DNA from: Verrucomicrobiota bacterium
GTDB lineage: Bacteria; Verrucomicrobiota; Verrucomicrobiia; Limisphaerales; SIBE01
Reading direction: 5' to 3'
Length of the DNA: 49,635 nucleotides
Assembly (NCBI GenBank): GCA_016209525.1
Contig: JACQWK010000089.1
Coordinates: 1-49,635 of the forward strand
Positions within the stretch are counted from its first letter, which is position 1, and each line of letters starts with the position of its first letter. Both the position numbers and the translations under genes were made by a program. The notes under the pieces were generated by a model that had not been told where the DNA came from, did not search any database, and saw nothing but the letters and a program-made list of their open reading frames with translations. Below are positions 33,592 through 42,122 of this stretch, one piece after another.

Positions 33592-33837
33592 TCACTCTCT
33601 CGTGTCCCTGGAAAACCATCGGCGCCACCAGGAAACTGCCGGTTTAGGTTCCCTGGCGATGGATTCGTTCAACCGTTGGGCGATCTGCGGTGGAACGGCC
33701 GTCTCGCCGGCGTCGTAGCGGATCGCTTCCTCCGCCGAGGCGAACTGCAAGGCCGCTCGCTTTGGGTGGGTCTGTTCGAAAGCAGCGGCTTGTTCCTCCT
33801 GCGCCTTTTGGCGCAGCTTTGAAGGGTCGGGTTTCAT
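33592..33837 (-). CDS. Small protein co-transcribed with the sigma factor
   Basis: 81 residues from the ATG at 33837 (MKPDPSKLRQKAQEEQAAAF), 7 bp after the sigma-factor stop, so it is likely translationally linked. It is Gln/Ala/Glu-rich in the first half and ends WWRRWFSRDTRE. There is no clear zinc-finger anti-sigma motif (no HxxxCxxC) and no membrane helix, so it cannot be called an anti-sigma factor with confidence. Its position after an ECF sigma gene is the usual place of an anti-sigma or accessory gene. Confidence 0.6.
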   Translation of the reverse strand: MKPDPSKLRQKAQEEQAAAFEQTHPKRAALQFASAEEAIRYDAGETAVPPQIAQRLNESIAREPKPAVSWWRRWFSRDTRE

Positions 33838-33844
33838 ATCTGAC

Positions 33845-34462
33845 TCAGGCGAATTTGGCAAAGGCAGCCGCAAAGGCTTTCCGCGCACGATGCAATTTGC
33901 CGCGGACGGCGTCGGCAGTCTGCCCGGTGAGATTGGCCACGTCTTGGTAACTCAGTTTTTCGTCCGCTACCAGGAGGAGCAACAAACGATACTCTTCGGT
34001 CAACGTGTCGAGAGTTTTCTGAATGCGCTGTCCCAATTCCTTCGTTTCCAGAACTCGCAATGGATCGTTTGCGCCTGCGCTGGTCGTTTCCCAGACCACG
34101 TTGTCCACGTTGTTGACCATATGGCGATGATGCCACGTTTGCACGAGGTTGTGGCAGTGGTTAATGGCGATCCGGTAAAGCCACGTTCGAACTCCGGAGT
34201 CGCCTCGGAACTGATGCATTTTGCGATACGCCTTGAGAAAGACGTCATGAGTGGCATCCTCCGCTTGGGTCGGGTCTCCAAGCATTCGCAAAGTCAGATA
34301 ATAAATGCTCTGGGCGTGCGCGTCATAAATAGCGCCGAACTCCTTCGATGCCCAATCGAGTCGAGGAGCCGGAGGCACGCTTGCTTCGGAGGCCCGTTCA
34401 CCGGCGCCTGCGGACAGGAGAGGTTCTTCCACTGATCCCTTTGTTAGAAACGATGAGGCCAC
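33845..34462 (-). CDS. ECF-type RNA polymerase sigma factor
   Basis: 205 residues. Region 2 is DWASKEFGAIYDAHAQSIYYL through DATHDVFLKAYRKMHQFRG and TWLYRIAINHCHN. Region 4 is LDTLTEEYRLLLLLVADEKL and SYQDVANLTGQTADAVRGKLHRARKAF, with the helix-turn-helix expected for -35 recognition. No region 3 is present, as in ECF sigmas. An N-terminal Ala/Ser-rich extension (about 30 residues) precedes region 2. Downstream is the small partner gene; the LolA-like gene lies just upstream on the same strand, so the three may form one unit responding to an envelope signal. Confidence 0.9.
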   Translation of the reverse strand: MASSFLTKGSVEEPLLSAGAGERASEASVPPAPRLDWASKEFGAIYDAHAQSIYYLTLRMLGDPTQAEDATHDVFLKAYRKMHQFRGDSGVRTWLYRIAINHCHNLVQTWHHRHMVNNVDNVVWETTSAGANDPLRVLETKELGQRIQKTLDTLTEEYRLLLLLVADEKLSYQDVANLTGQTADAVRGKLHRARKAFAAAFAKFA

Positions 34463-34503
34463 GGACGATTGGACAGCGGGACGGATCGATCCTCACGCAA
34501 TTC

Positions 34504-35313
34504 CTAATTCTCCCCGATCTCAAGTTCCAGACGGGTCCGAGTGTCCGTCTTCGGGTTCACCATCTGCATTTCAGTGACCTGGCCTTTGGCGAAGCCTTTG
34601 AGGGAGAACTCCTTCATTTTCTTGCCTGATGCATCGTAAGCTTCCGCGTGGATGACGCCGCCATACTCGCTGTCAATCCACGAGACAACACGCGAATAGC
34701 TCGTCGCGGCGGGACTGGGATTGACGCTTTCGAGGACCTTGCATGCGCGGCCGGCCACCATCGTCCGCCAAGCATTTTTCACCATGCGCTGCGTTGGCCA
34801 GTGAAGAAATTCCAGTCCAAGATCGGAGAGCCAGAATTCAGTCGCCGCGAAAGGAATGGCCGCTTGATCACCGGTCAACCGGCGTGGTTCTTCATGAAGA
34901 TCCGGAGAACTCCCTTTCGGCCAGTAGAGGTAAACGTTTGATTTCCCGTCCTGATGAACCACCACGAGCCGCTCCCTGCCCCCTGAATCTCCCGGTCGCG
35001 CTTCGTAAGTTCCCAGCCATCCCTCGTCGGTGAGCTGGACGGCGTATTGCACCTCGACTCTCTCCCATTTGCCTCGGGTCCCGCGCGTTTTGAGGACTCC
35101 TTCCAAGGCGAGGTCCTTCGGGGGTTTCTGGGACAGCAACTCGGCGACCAGAGCGGCGGCTTCCTTGTCGTGCGTCAGCTCGTGAATTGCGCTTGCGCGA
35201 GCAAATTGGGAGGAGTCCTGCGCAATGGCCAAGACCGCGAATACGCACGCCAGTCCTAGCCCGGATATTTCACACGCTTTTCGAGCCCCTGCGGCGCCGA
35301 GGCTCCGTAGCAC
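34504..35313 (-). CDS. Exported LolA-like (outer-membrane lipoprotein-sorting type) protein
   Basis: About 269 residues from a GTG at 35313; the true start is uncertain because no ATG lies near the signal peptide. The hydrophobic stretch GLGLACVFAVLAIAQ fits a signal sequence, followed by KGRGTRGKWERVEV-type strands, WPTQRMVKNAWRTMVAGRAC and VSWIDSEYGGVIHAEAYD, which match the LolA/LolB-like fold of outer-membrane lipoprotein-sorting proteins of the TP_0789 type. Oddly, the GTG and the preceding bases fall in a copy of the TAGC-CAGATTT repeat family, and further upstream is the long inverted repeat 35369-35445; the native start may have been displaced. Confidence 0.7.
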   Translation of the reverse strand: MLRSLGAAGARKACEISGLGLACVFAVLAIAQDSSQFARASAIHELTHDKEAAALVAELLSQKPPKDLALEGVLKTRGTRGKWERVEVQYAVQLTDEGWLGTYEARPGDSGGRERLVVVHQDGKSNVYLYWPKGSSPDLHEEPRRLTGDQAAIPFAATEFWLSDLGLEFLHWPTQRMVKNAWRTMVAGRACKVLESVNPSPAATSYSRVVSWIDSEYGGVIHAEAYDASGKKMKEFSLKGFAKGQVTEMQMVNPKTDTRTRLELEIGEN

Positions 35314-35368
35314 AGACTTGAAGTCTATCAGTATCTCTGACAATCGTCGCAAGCCGCGCAAAATCGTT

Positions 35369-35445
35369 GGTGGGGCGAGACTCCTGTCGAGCCCTGACTT
35401 CTTTGCCGGAAAGAATTCCAGGGCTCGACAGAGTCTCGCCCCACC
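35369..35445. repeat. GGTGGGGCGAGACTC long inverted repeat
   Basis: A 28-bp left arm (from 35369, GGTGGGGCGAGACTCCTGTC) and a 27-bp right arm (35419-35445, CAGGGCTCGACAGAGTCTCG onward) pair almost perfectly around 22 bp. It follows the lon stop and could end the lon transcript, though there is no T run. A partial copy lies at 26854. Confidence 0.8.
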
Positions 35446-35474
35446 TGGAGGATCATGAAAAGACTGCCCGCGCT

Positions 35475-37877
35475 TCATTTGCTGAGCAACGCGAGCGGGA
35501 TCAGCTCCGACACGTGTTCCGCGAAATGGACCTTGAGCTTCTGCCGCACTTCGGCGGGCACTTCCTCCCAATCCTTCCGGTTACGTTCGGGGAGGATCAC
35601 CTGTTTCAACCTCGCGCGGGATGCCGCCAGCACCTTCTCCTTGACTCCACCGACCGGCAGGATGCGCCCGCGAAGACTCGTCTCGCCCGTGAGGGCGAGG
35701 TCCGACCGGACCTTGCGTCCCGTGAACAGCGAAGCCAAGGCGACCAGAATTGTGGTCCCAGCGCTCGGCCCATCTTTGGGGGTCGCGCCAGCGGGCACGT
35801 GGATGTGGAGGTCGAACTGTTCGAAGTCAGCCGTCTCGATCCTCAATGACTTGGCCTGGCTTCTTAGATAGCTCAGAGCGGTCTGGGCGCTCTCCTTCAT
35901 CACCTCTCCCAACGATCCAGTGAGAATCAATTTGCCCTTTCCGGGCATTCGCGTGGCCTCGATGAAGAGGATTTCTCCTCCGATGGGCGTCCAACCCAAA
36001 CCGATGGCAATGCCGGACTCTTTGATTTCTTCAGCCATCTCGGCCATAAAACGAACGGAGCCCAAGTATTGCGCGAGGGAGTCCGGTGTGATCACCAAGG
36101 CTTGCTCGACCTGTTTGCTGGAGATGATTTGCCGGGCCGCTTTTCGCGTCAGGCTCGCGATTTCCCGCTCCAACTGGCGCACGCCCGCCTCACGGGTATA
36201 GTCCTCGATCAATCGGCGCAAGGTGGTGTCGGGAAGCCGGAGGATCTTCCGCTTCAAGCCGTGTTCCTCCAACTGGCGCGGCACCAAGTGCCGCTTGGCA
36301 ATCTGAAGCTTTTCGCTGGTGGTGTAACTGGGCAACTCAATCACCTCCAGCCGATCCCGGAGCGCCGGGTGAATGGGATCGAGCCAGTTGGCCGTCGTGA
36401 TGAACAAAACTCGGGACAGATCGAACGGCACGTCCAAGTAGTGATCGGTGAAGGAACTGTTCTGCTGGGGATCGAGCACTTCGAGCAGCGCCGCCGCCGG
36501 GTCGCCGCGGAAATCGGAACCGACCTTGTCGATCTCGTCGAGCATAATGACCGGGTTGTTGTTTTCGACGCGTCGGATCGTTTGGATAATTCGTCCCGGC
36601 AACGCGCCGACGTAAGTGCGGCGGTGCCCCCGAATCTCGGCTTCGTCACGCATTCCGCCCAGAGAAATGCGCCCAAACTTGCGGCCCAACGCATCCGCCA
36701 CGCTTTGGCCGAGCGATGTCTTGCCGACTCCGGGCGGGCCGACGAGACAGAGGATGGGGCCTTTGAGTTTTCGCTTTAATTTGATCACGGCCAGGAATTC
36801 CAGAAGCCGGTCCTTGACCTTGGTCAGTCCGTAGTGTTGCTCGTCCAGAACGCGGGCCGCGTCGTCCAAATCGAGCTTATCTTCGGTGGACTTCGACCAA
36901 GGAAGGTTGATCAGCCAATCGAGGTAGTTCCGCGTGACCGTATATTCCGCCGTCGAAAAAGGGATTTGTTGGAGACGTTCCAATTCCTTGCGGGAAACCT
37001 TGGCCGCCTCGACCGAAAGTTGGTTCTTCTCGATCTGCTCGCTCAAGGCGCTGATCTCACCGGCGTTTGGATCGGACTCGCCCAATTCGCGCTGGATCGC
37101 GCGGATCTGTTCGCGCAGGAAGAAATCCCGCTGGGTTTTGGTCATCGAGGAAGCGACCTCTTTCTGAATCTTCGAACCGAGGGTCAAGACTTCCAGTTCC
37201 TTCGTCACCAGCGGCAGCAGTCGCGTCAATCGGTCTTTGACCAAGTGAGTCTCCAGCAAGCGTTGACGTTCTTCCAGCGTCAGGTTTAGGTTCGCGGCGA
37301 TCAAGTCGGCCAGCTTGCCGGGTTGTTCAGTGTTGAGCGCGGTCACTTTCACCTGCTCGGAGAGCGCGGGCGAGAGTTTGATGATTTCCTGAAATTGAAG
37401 TTGAAGATTTCGGGCCAGGGCTGCCACTTCCAATGATTCGTCCTCCCCTTCCTTTAACACCTCGATTTTTGCGCAAAGATAGGGATCCGAGCTGACATAC
37501 TCCGAAATCTTGAACCGCCGCAGTCCTTCGACCAACACTCGGACCGTGTTGTCGGGGAACTTGAGCATCTTCGACACGCGTGCGGCGCACCCGTGCAGCC
37601 ACAAATCGCTTGGCGCCGGATTCTCCACCTCCTCACGGCGTTGCAGCACCAGCCCCAGAAATCGATCACCCGCAACGACGTCGTCGATCAACCGAATGCT
37701 CGGTCCGGATTCGACCAACAGGGGAGCCTCCATCCCAGGGAAAATGACGATATCCGACAGCCCGAGAATCGGCAGAATATCCGGCAACGACTTGGCGCCG
37801 ACTTTGGGCGAAGCCAGTTCCGCCGAGCCTGCGGAGGCGTCCAGGATGCTGATGAACTCGGTATCGGGCGAGGTCAT
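35475..37877 (-). CDS. lon: ATP-dependent Lon protease
   Basis: 800 residues. The LAN domain begins LPDILPILGLSDIVIFPGM; a coiled-coil region follows, then the AAA module: Walker A GPPGVGKTSLGQSVAD, SLGGMRDEAEIRGHRRTYVG, Walker B NPVIMLDEIDKVG and FITTANWLDPIHPALRDR. The protease domain has the Ser-Lys dyad in DGPSAGTT (Ser705 by count) and GGVKEKVLAA (Lys746). It degrades misfolded and regulatory proteins in the cytoplasm. The length matches the family. The hsp20 gene lies 55 bp upstream on the same strand, so both may form a protein-quality-control group. Confidence 0.97.
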   Translation of the reverse strand: MTSPDTEFISILDASAGSAELASPKVGAKSLPDILPILGLSDIVIFPGMEAPLLVESGPSIRLIDDVVAGDRFLGLVLQRREEVENPAPSDLWLHGCAARVSKMLKFPDNTVRVLVEGLRRFKISEYVSSDPYLCAKIEVLKEGEDESLEVAALARNLQLQFQEIIKLSPALSEQVKVTALNTEQPGKLADLIAANLNLTLEERQRLLETHLVKDRLTRLLPLVTKELEVLTLGSKIQKEVASSMTKTQRDFFLREQIRAIQRELGESDPNAGEISALSEQIEKNQLSVEAAKVSRKELERLQQIPFSTAEYTVTRNYLDWLINLPWSKSTEDKLDLDDAARVLDEQHYGLTKVKDRLLEFLAVIKLKRKLKGPILCLVGPPGVGKTSLGQSVADALGRKFGRISLGGMRDEAEIRGHRRTYVGALPGRIIQTIRRVENNNPVIMLDEIDKVGSDFRGDPAAALLEVLDPQQNSSFTDHYLDVPFDLSRVLFITTANWLDPIHPALRDRLEVIELPSYTTSEKLQIAKRHLVPRQLEEHGLKRKILRLPDTTLRRLIEDYTREAGVRQLEREIASLTRKAARQIISSKQVEQALVITPDSLAQYLGSVRFMAEMAEEIKESGIAIGLGWTPIGGEILFIEATRMPGKGKLILTGSLGEVMKESAQTALSYLRSQAKSLRIETADFEQFDLHIHVPAGATPKDGPSAGTTILVALASLFTGRKVRSDLALTGETSLRGRILPVGGVKEKVLAASRARLKQVILPERNRKDWEEVPAEVRQKLKVHFAEHVSELIPLALLSK

Positions 37878-37932
37878 GGTATTGGCGTTCTAGACCTTAG
37901 ATGCCGACCACCGCCAAAGGTTTCCCAAAATG

Positions 37933-38355
37933 TTACTTTTCCGCGGCCGCCAGTGTGATGGACGTGGGGCCCGGAACTTTGCCTCCTTGGACGGGGACGT
38001 CGATTCTCAAGAAACCGTTTTGGTAAGCCGCCCGGGCCTGGCTGAGATCGTAGCCTTTGGGCAGCTCGATCTGCGTGGAGAAAGCGCCGTAGTTAATCTC
38101 CATCACCAGAAACTTGCACTTGGGCGCCCGGCAGCCGTCCGGCCGAAATCCTCGGATCTTCAGCCGATTGCTTTCCACGATCAGCTCCAGATCCTCTCGC
38201 CGCATTCCGGCCAGTTCGACTTTGATCACCAATCCCTCCTCGCAAACGTACACATCGGTGTTGGGAACCCAATACGTCTCAGCGGCACTTTCGTGATCCC
38301 GGTGGGCCTGCGTTTTGACGACATGAAGCGAAGAACTCACTTTAACCGTACTCAT
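37933..38355 (-). CDS. Small heat-shock protein, Hsp20 family
   Basis: 140 residues from MSTVKVSSSLHVV. GGAG sits just before the ATG. The alpha-crystallin domain has VYVCEEGLVIKVELAGMRREDLEL (split here by strand) with SNRLKIRGFR, YGAFSTQIELPKGYD and the closing NGFLRIDVPV. The usual C-terminal I-x-I motif is represented by SITLAAAEK. It acts as an ATP-independent holdase, probably with Lon in the same cluster. Confidence 0.92.
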   Translation of the reverse strand: MSTVKVSSSLHVVKTQAHRDHESAAETYWVPNTDVYVCEEGLVIKVELAGMRREDLELIVESNRLKIRGFRPDGCRAPKCKFLVMEINYGAFSTQIELPKGYDLSQARAAYQNGFLRIDVPVQGGKVPGPTSITLAAAEK

Positions 38356-38421
38356 TGCTCCGCACACAATAGACTAGTGCCGAGGTTTAGGCAAGCAGGC
38401 TGTCCAGCCGGTTCCACAGGC

Positions 38422-39282
38422 TTAGGCGCCCAGAATTCGCGCTGCGCCGGCGTAGATATTCATGCTTTCCCCTCGCAAAAAGCCGACCAGCGTCTGGCCG
38501 CTTTCCCGAGCAAATTCGACTGCCAGGCTGGACGGCGCCGAGATCGCCGCCACAACCGGCATTTTCGCGGCCAAGGCTTTTTGCATGATCTCAAAAGAAG
38601 CCCTCCCGCTCACGACGAGGATATGCGCGTCGAACGGCAACTGCTCCTCAAGGCAACCATAACCCACCACCTTGTCAACCGCGTTGTGGCGCCCGATGTC
38701 TTCCCGAAGCACCAGGAGCTCGCCACCGAGGTCAAATACCGCCGCCGCATGGAGCCCGCCGGTGAGGTTGAAGGTCCCCTGGGCAGCCCGAAGCCGGTCC
38801 GGCAGTTGGAACAGTGTCGCCGCAGGGACGGTCAAATCCGCAGAAACCGGAGCGAAGTGCTGATGGACAGATTCGATCGAGCTCTTCCCGCAAAGCCCGC
38901 AGCTCGAAGCGGTGAAAACGTGCCGGGTCAAGCGATCGAAATCAACGTCCACGGAAGGCGCCAGAAACAGATTCAAGACGTTCTCGTGAGTGGAGGCGTC
39001 ACCTTGGGCGCAGTGTGCAATCTCCAGAATCTCAGCTCGGCTTCGAATGATCCCCTCCGTCAGTAGAAAGCCCACGGCCAATTCTTCATCCTGACCGGGG
39101 GTTCGCATCGTGACGGCGACGCGCTGGCCGCGCACACGAATCTCGAGCGGCTCTTCCACCGCCACAGCGTCAATTCGCTCCTCCTCCCGCCGGCCCGCTC
39201 GGCAGTTCAGAACATCCGTGGACGCCGTCGATTTGTCAGGCGACAGGTCGAGTTCGAGTCTCGCAGCCCGGGAATCTGGCAT
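38422..39282 (-). CDS. fdhD: Formate dehydrogenase accessory sulfurtransferase FdhD
   Basis: 286 residues from the ATG at 39282 (MPDSRAARLELDLSPDK); the longer open frame upstream crosses the CCCTCTCCC repeat and is rejected. Family motifs: VAVEEPLEIRVRG, GFLLTEGIIRSRAEI, SSCGLCGKSSIES with Cys128 and Cys131 (the CxxC loop that carries persulfide), GGLHAAAVFDLGGELLVLRE, DIGRHNAVDKVVG and LVVSGRASFEIMQKAL. It passes sulfur from a cysteine desulfurase to the molybdenum cofactor of formate dehydrogenase-type enzymes. The likely client is the FdhF-like gene just upstream on the same strand. Confidence 0.95.
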   Translation of the reverse strand: MPDSRAARLELDLSPDKSTASTDVLNCRAGRREEERIDAVAVEEPLEIRVRGQRVAVTMRTPGQDEELAVGFLLTEGIIRSRAEILEIAHCAQGDASTHENVLNLFLAPSVDVDFDRLTRHVFTASSCGLCGKSSIESVHQHFAPVSADLTVPAATLFQLPDRLRAAQGTFNLTGGLHAAAVFDLGGELLVLREDIGRHNAVDKVVGYGCLEEQLPFDAHILVVSGRASFEIMQKALAAKMPVVAAISAPSSLAVEFARESGQTLVGFLRGESMNIYAGAARILGA

Positions 39283-39395
39283 GAGCGGACTATCCCAAGC
39301 AACGCCTGAAAACGCAACCGTGTCGAGCAGGCGAGGAGCTGGAGATTCAGATCCCGTGGATTGACGCTGGCCCTGTTCTTGCCGTCCGACCGGTC

Positions 39396-39536
39396 CTTCT
39401 CCCTCACCACGGCCCTCTCCCGCTGGGAGAGGGAGAGTCGTTCGCCGAGCGCGGAAATGTTCAGCGATCGCAGATTGACCCAATGGGGTGGGAGCGAATC
39501 CCTCTCCCTGGGGAGAGGGCCAGGGTGAGGGGAACG
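39396..39536. repeat. CCCTCTCCC-type inverted repeat pair
   Basis: CCCTCACCACGGCCCTCTCC (near 39401) and GGGGAGAGGGCCAGGGTGAG (near 39510) are inverted copies about 70 bp apart, with further GGGAGAGGGAGAG near 39424. It is the same family as 5473-5613. It fills the fdhF-fdhD spacer. Confidence 0.75.
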
Positions 39537-39605
39537 GGCGGCCGGTCAGTTTCGATGAGTGTCCGGCTCTTGCCGACAGGATCGGGTAGGCTGAGAGTGC
39601 GTCGT

Positions 39606-41972
39606 CTATGGTGAGGTGGGTTCCACTCTGACTTGCGCGTTGAAATCAGGCACGCCACCAAGCGCATCAGTGATTCCTCGCCGGATGATCACGTTTCCTT
39701 CCGGCCAATGGATTTGAAGATTGCCGCGCGCGATGGGCGCAAAGAACACGCGTCCTTCATAGCGGCCGAGTTCGTTCACGAGCGCGATGCGATCGGCGTT
39801 CTGCAATCGCAGGCGCGCCGCGTCGTCGGGATTCATGAAGATGGCATCGCGGCCCGCCCCGGTGATGGGATCGAATTCGTCGTAAATCAGCGAGTTGAAT
39901 TGTTTGCCCCGACGGGTGGATACGAGAAAAACTGGACCATCCACGCCGGCGTGAAGGTTCGTCGAACCGTTGCCATCCGTGGCCGATCGCCGATGCGCAG
40001 TTTGCGGTTGAGATTCGGCGGCAGGCTTGCCCAATCCGGCTTCGTGAGAACAAGCCGCCGAAGTTTCATTGGCACCGCGCTGCGATCCTCGATCAGGCAA
40101 GGCGACGACTCGGAAGTGCGCTTTCGTGTCCGGCGTGGGGAAGGTTCCGTTCACGCACAGGTGGGGTCCGCCGTACTGAATCGCGTCTCCCGTTTTCCTC
40201 AGATTCTGGATTCCGTCGTAGAATGGAACGATGCGGGCAATCTCCTCGCGCATGGCTTGGCCGTTTTCGCAGCCCAAAGCGCGGGCCCGTGCCGGATAAG
40301 CGGCGGCCGCGATGTCCCGCAGAATTCTCCATTCGGCCTTTGCTTCTCCAACTTGGCGTTGAATTTGAGGGGTGAAGATAATGCGCCGTTCGGTCGTGGT
40401 TTCGGTCCCGCCGTCATCCTGCTCGTACCGCGTTTTTGCGGGGAGCAGAATCACTTCTTCCTTCGCATCCAGGAAGACTTGATCGGTCAGGATGATGTCT
40501 TGATGGACACGCAACGGCACGTTCGCCATGGCCTCAGCGACGTAGTCGGGTTCCGGCAACGTGCGAAGGAAATTGCCTCCGATGCAATACAAAACTTCGA
40601 GTTGCCCGCGCGCGCACCCTTCCACCATTTCCGTGGCGGTCCGGCCGATCCAGTCGGGGACGTTAAAGCCGTAGAGCGCGGAAAGCGCCGAAGCGTTCGC
40701 GGCATTAATCGGCTTGCCGCCGGGAAAAACCGTGGCGTAAGCGCCCATTTCGGCGCCGCCTTGAACGCTCGAATGGCCGCGGATGGGCATCAAGCCGCAT
40801 TTGTCGCGCCCAACGTAACCGCGCGCCAAGCCGAGGTTCAAAATCATCGAGACCGCGTCGCCGCCAAACGCGTGCTGGGTGATGCCCATGCTCCAGACGA
40901 AAACCGCGGTCTTCGCGTCGCGAATGAGATGCGCGAACTCTTCCATGCTCCGCCAGGAAAGTCTGGCCTGTTTTTCCAGCGTCGCCCAATCCAAGGCCTG
41001 AACTTGCTGTTTGAGCTCGGCAAAACCGACCGTGTGCTTTTCGATGAAATCGTGGTTCAACCAGTCATTGGCGATGAGCAATTTGAGCGTGCCGTAGAGA
41101 AAGGCGATGTCCCCGCCGGTGCTTACCGGAAACCAATAATCCATGATGCCCGTGCCAAAGAGCGCGCTCCGAGGTGTGGACGGAACCCAATAACGCTCCA
41201 AGCCCGGTTCCTTGTACGGGTTCACGACGACGACCTTTGTGCCGAGACGTTTGGCCTCGTGCAAATATTTCGTAGTGACGGGTTGATCGTTGGCCGGGTT
41301 GGCGCCAAAGAAAACCACCAGATCAGAACCGTACCAGTCCCTGTAACTGCAGGTGCTGGCCGACACCCCGAGCGCGAATTTCATGGCCCCTGTGGAAGGC
41401 GAGTGGCAAAGCCGGGCGGCGTTATCGACGTTGTTGGTGCCCAGGAACCGGGCCACTTTCTGCGCCATGTAGTAAACTTCGTTCGTCACACCGCGTGAAG
41501 TCACGTAGAAGGCCACGCGCTTCGGATCGCTCGCGCGAATCCGCTGCGCGATCCGTGCCACGGCCTCTTCCCAATTGATCTGGCGAAAGCCTCTGGCGCC
41601 GCGCTCGCGCACCATTGGATGCGGCAGGCGGCCCAATTCACGAAGTTGGGCGTTGTCCAAAGACTTGAGATTCGAGAGATCGGACAAGAGGTCGGGATTG
41701 AGCGGCGGCATCGTGTTCAACCGAAGCAGATTCAGCCGCGTCATGCAGAGATGCACGCCTCGGATCGTCCAATCATGAAAACCGGCCACGCCGAGCGCGC
41801 ACCCGTCACAGACGCCCTGGCTGAGGACCTTCCACGCGTAGGGCAGATTGTCGCGGTTCTTCCAGGCCACCTTGGCCATATCGCGGAAATGCCGTGGCTT
41901 GGTTTGGCCAAGGCCAAACGGAATGGCAGCCTTCAACTTCTGAGCGAATGTCTTCTGAATTCGATGCGTCAT
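39606..41972 (-). CDS. FdhF/YdeP family molybdopterin oxidoreductase
   Basis: 788 residues. The N-terminal region has GVCDGCALGVAGFHDWTIRG and VHLC; it lacks the CxxCxxxC of classic formate dehydrogenases, as in the YdeP branch. Molybdopterin-binding motifs include SRGVTNEVYYMAQKVARFLG, DLVVFFGANPANDQPVT, KCGLMPIRGHSSVQGGAEMG and the C-terminal VSTRRGKQFNSLIYDEFDP and DAIFMNPDDAARLRL. Between GSQRG and GPVFLVSTRRGK (about residues 635-682) there is a Ser/Ala/His-rich in-frame stretch that looks inserted. No Tat signal is seen, so it is probably cytoplasmic. The adjacent fdhD supports activity; the substrate is not known. Confidence 0.88.
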   Translation of the reverse strand: MTHRIQKTFAQKLKAAIPFGLGQTKPRHFRDMAKVAWKNRDNLPYAWKVLSQGVCDGCALGVAGFHDWTIRGVHLCMTRLNLLRLNTMPPLNPDLLSDLSNLKSLDNAQLRELGRLPHPMVRERGARGFRQINWEEAVARIAQRIRASDPKRVAFYVTSRGVTNEVYYMAQKVARFLGTNNVDNAARLCHSPSTGAMKFALGVSASTCSYRDWYGSDLVVFFGANPANDQPVTTKYLHEAKRLGTKVVVVNPYKEPGLERYWVPSTPRSALFGTGIMDYWFPVSTGGDIAFLYGTLKLLIANDWLNHDFIEKHTVGFAELKQQVQALDWATLEKQARLSWRSMEEFAHLIRDAKTAVFVWSMGITQHAFGGDAVSMILNLGLARGYVGRDKCGLMPIRGHSSVQGGAEMGAYATVFPGGKPINAANASALSALYGFNVPDWIGRTATEMVEGCARGQLEVLYCIGGNFLRTLPEPDYVAEAMANVPLRVHQDIILTDQVFLDAKEEVILLPAKTRYEQDDGGTETTTERRIIFTPQIQRQVGEAKAEWRILRDIAAAAYPARARALGCENGQAMREEIARIVPFYDGIQNLRKTGDAIQYGGPHLCVNGTFPTPDTKAHFRVVALPDRGSQRGANETSAACSHEAGLGKPAAESQPQTAHRRSATDGNGSTNLHAGVDGPVFLVSTRRGKQFNSLIYDEFDPITGAGRDAIFMNPDDAARLRLQNADRIALVNELGRYEGRVFFAPIARGNLQIHWPEGNVIIRRGITDALGGVPDFNAQVRVEPTSP

Positions 41973-42062
41973 TATTGCTTTCGGTGCTGGCGCGAGCCAC
42001 CAACCGCACGATTAGGGAACCGAACACAGCACCTGTCAACTGCAAGGTTCGCGCATCGTAAG

Positions 42063-42117
42063 GCGGACACTCCTGTCCGCCGACACGCCGCGTCAGTGTG
42101 CGGACAGGAGTGTCCGC
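42063..42117. repeat. REP doublet beyond the RAYT stop
   Basis: GCGGACACTCCTGTCCGC at 42063-42080 and its reverse complement at 42100-42117 are separated by 19 bp. The doublet ends 5 bp before the RAYT stop codon, the same geometry as at 5330-5382. Confidence 0.9.
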
Positions 42118-42122
42118 GTTAC

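Noticed and set aside
39240-39275. A tRNA T-loop-like GTTCGAGTCTCG word
   Set aside because: It lies in the fdhD coding region, and no acceptor or anticodon stem can be built around it.
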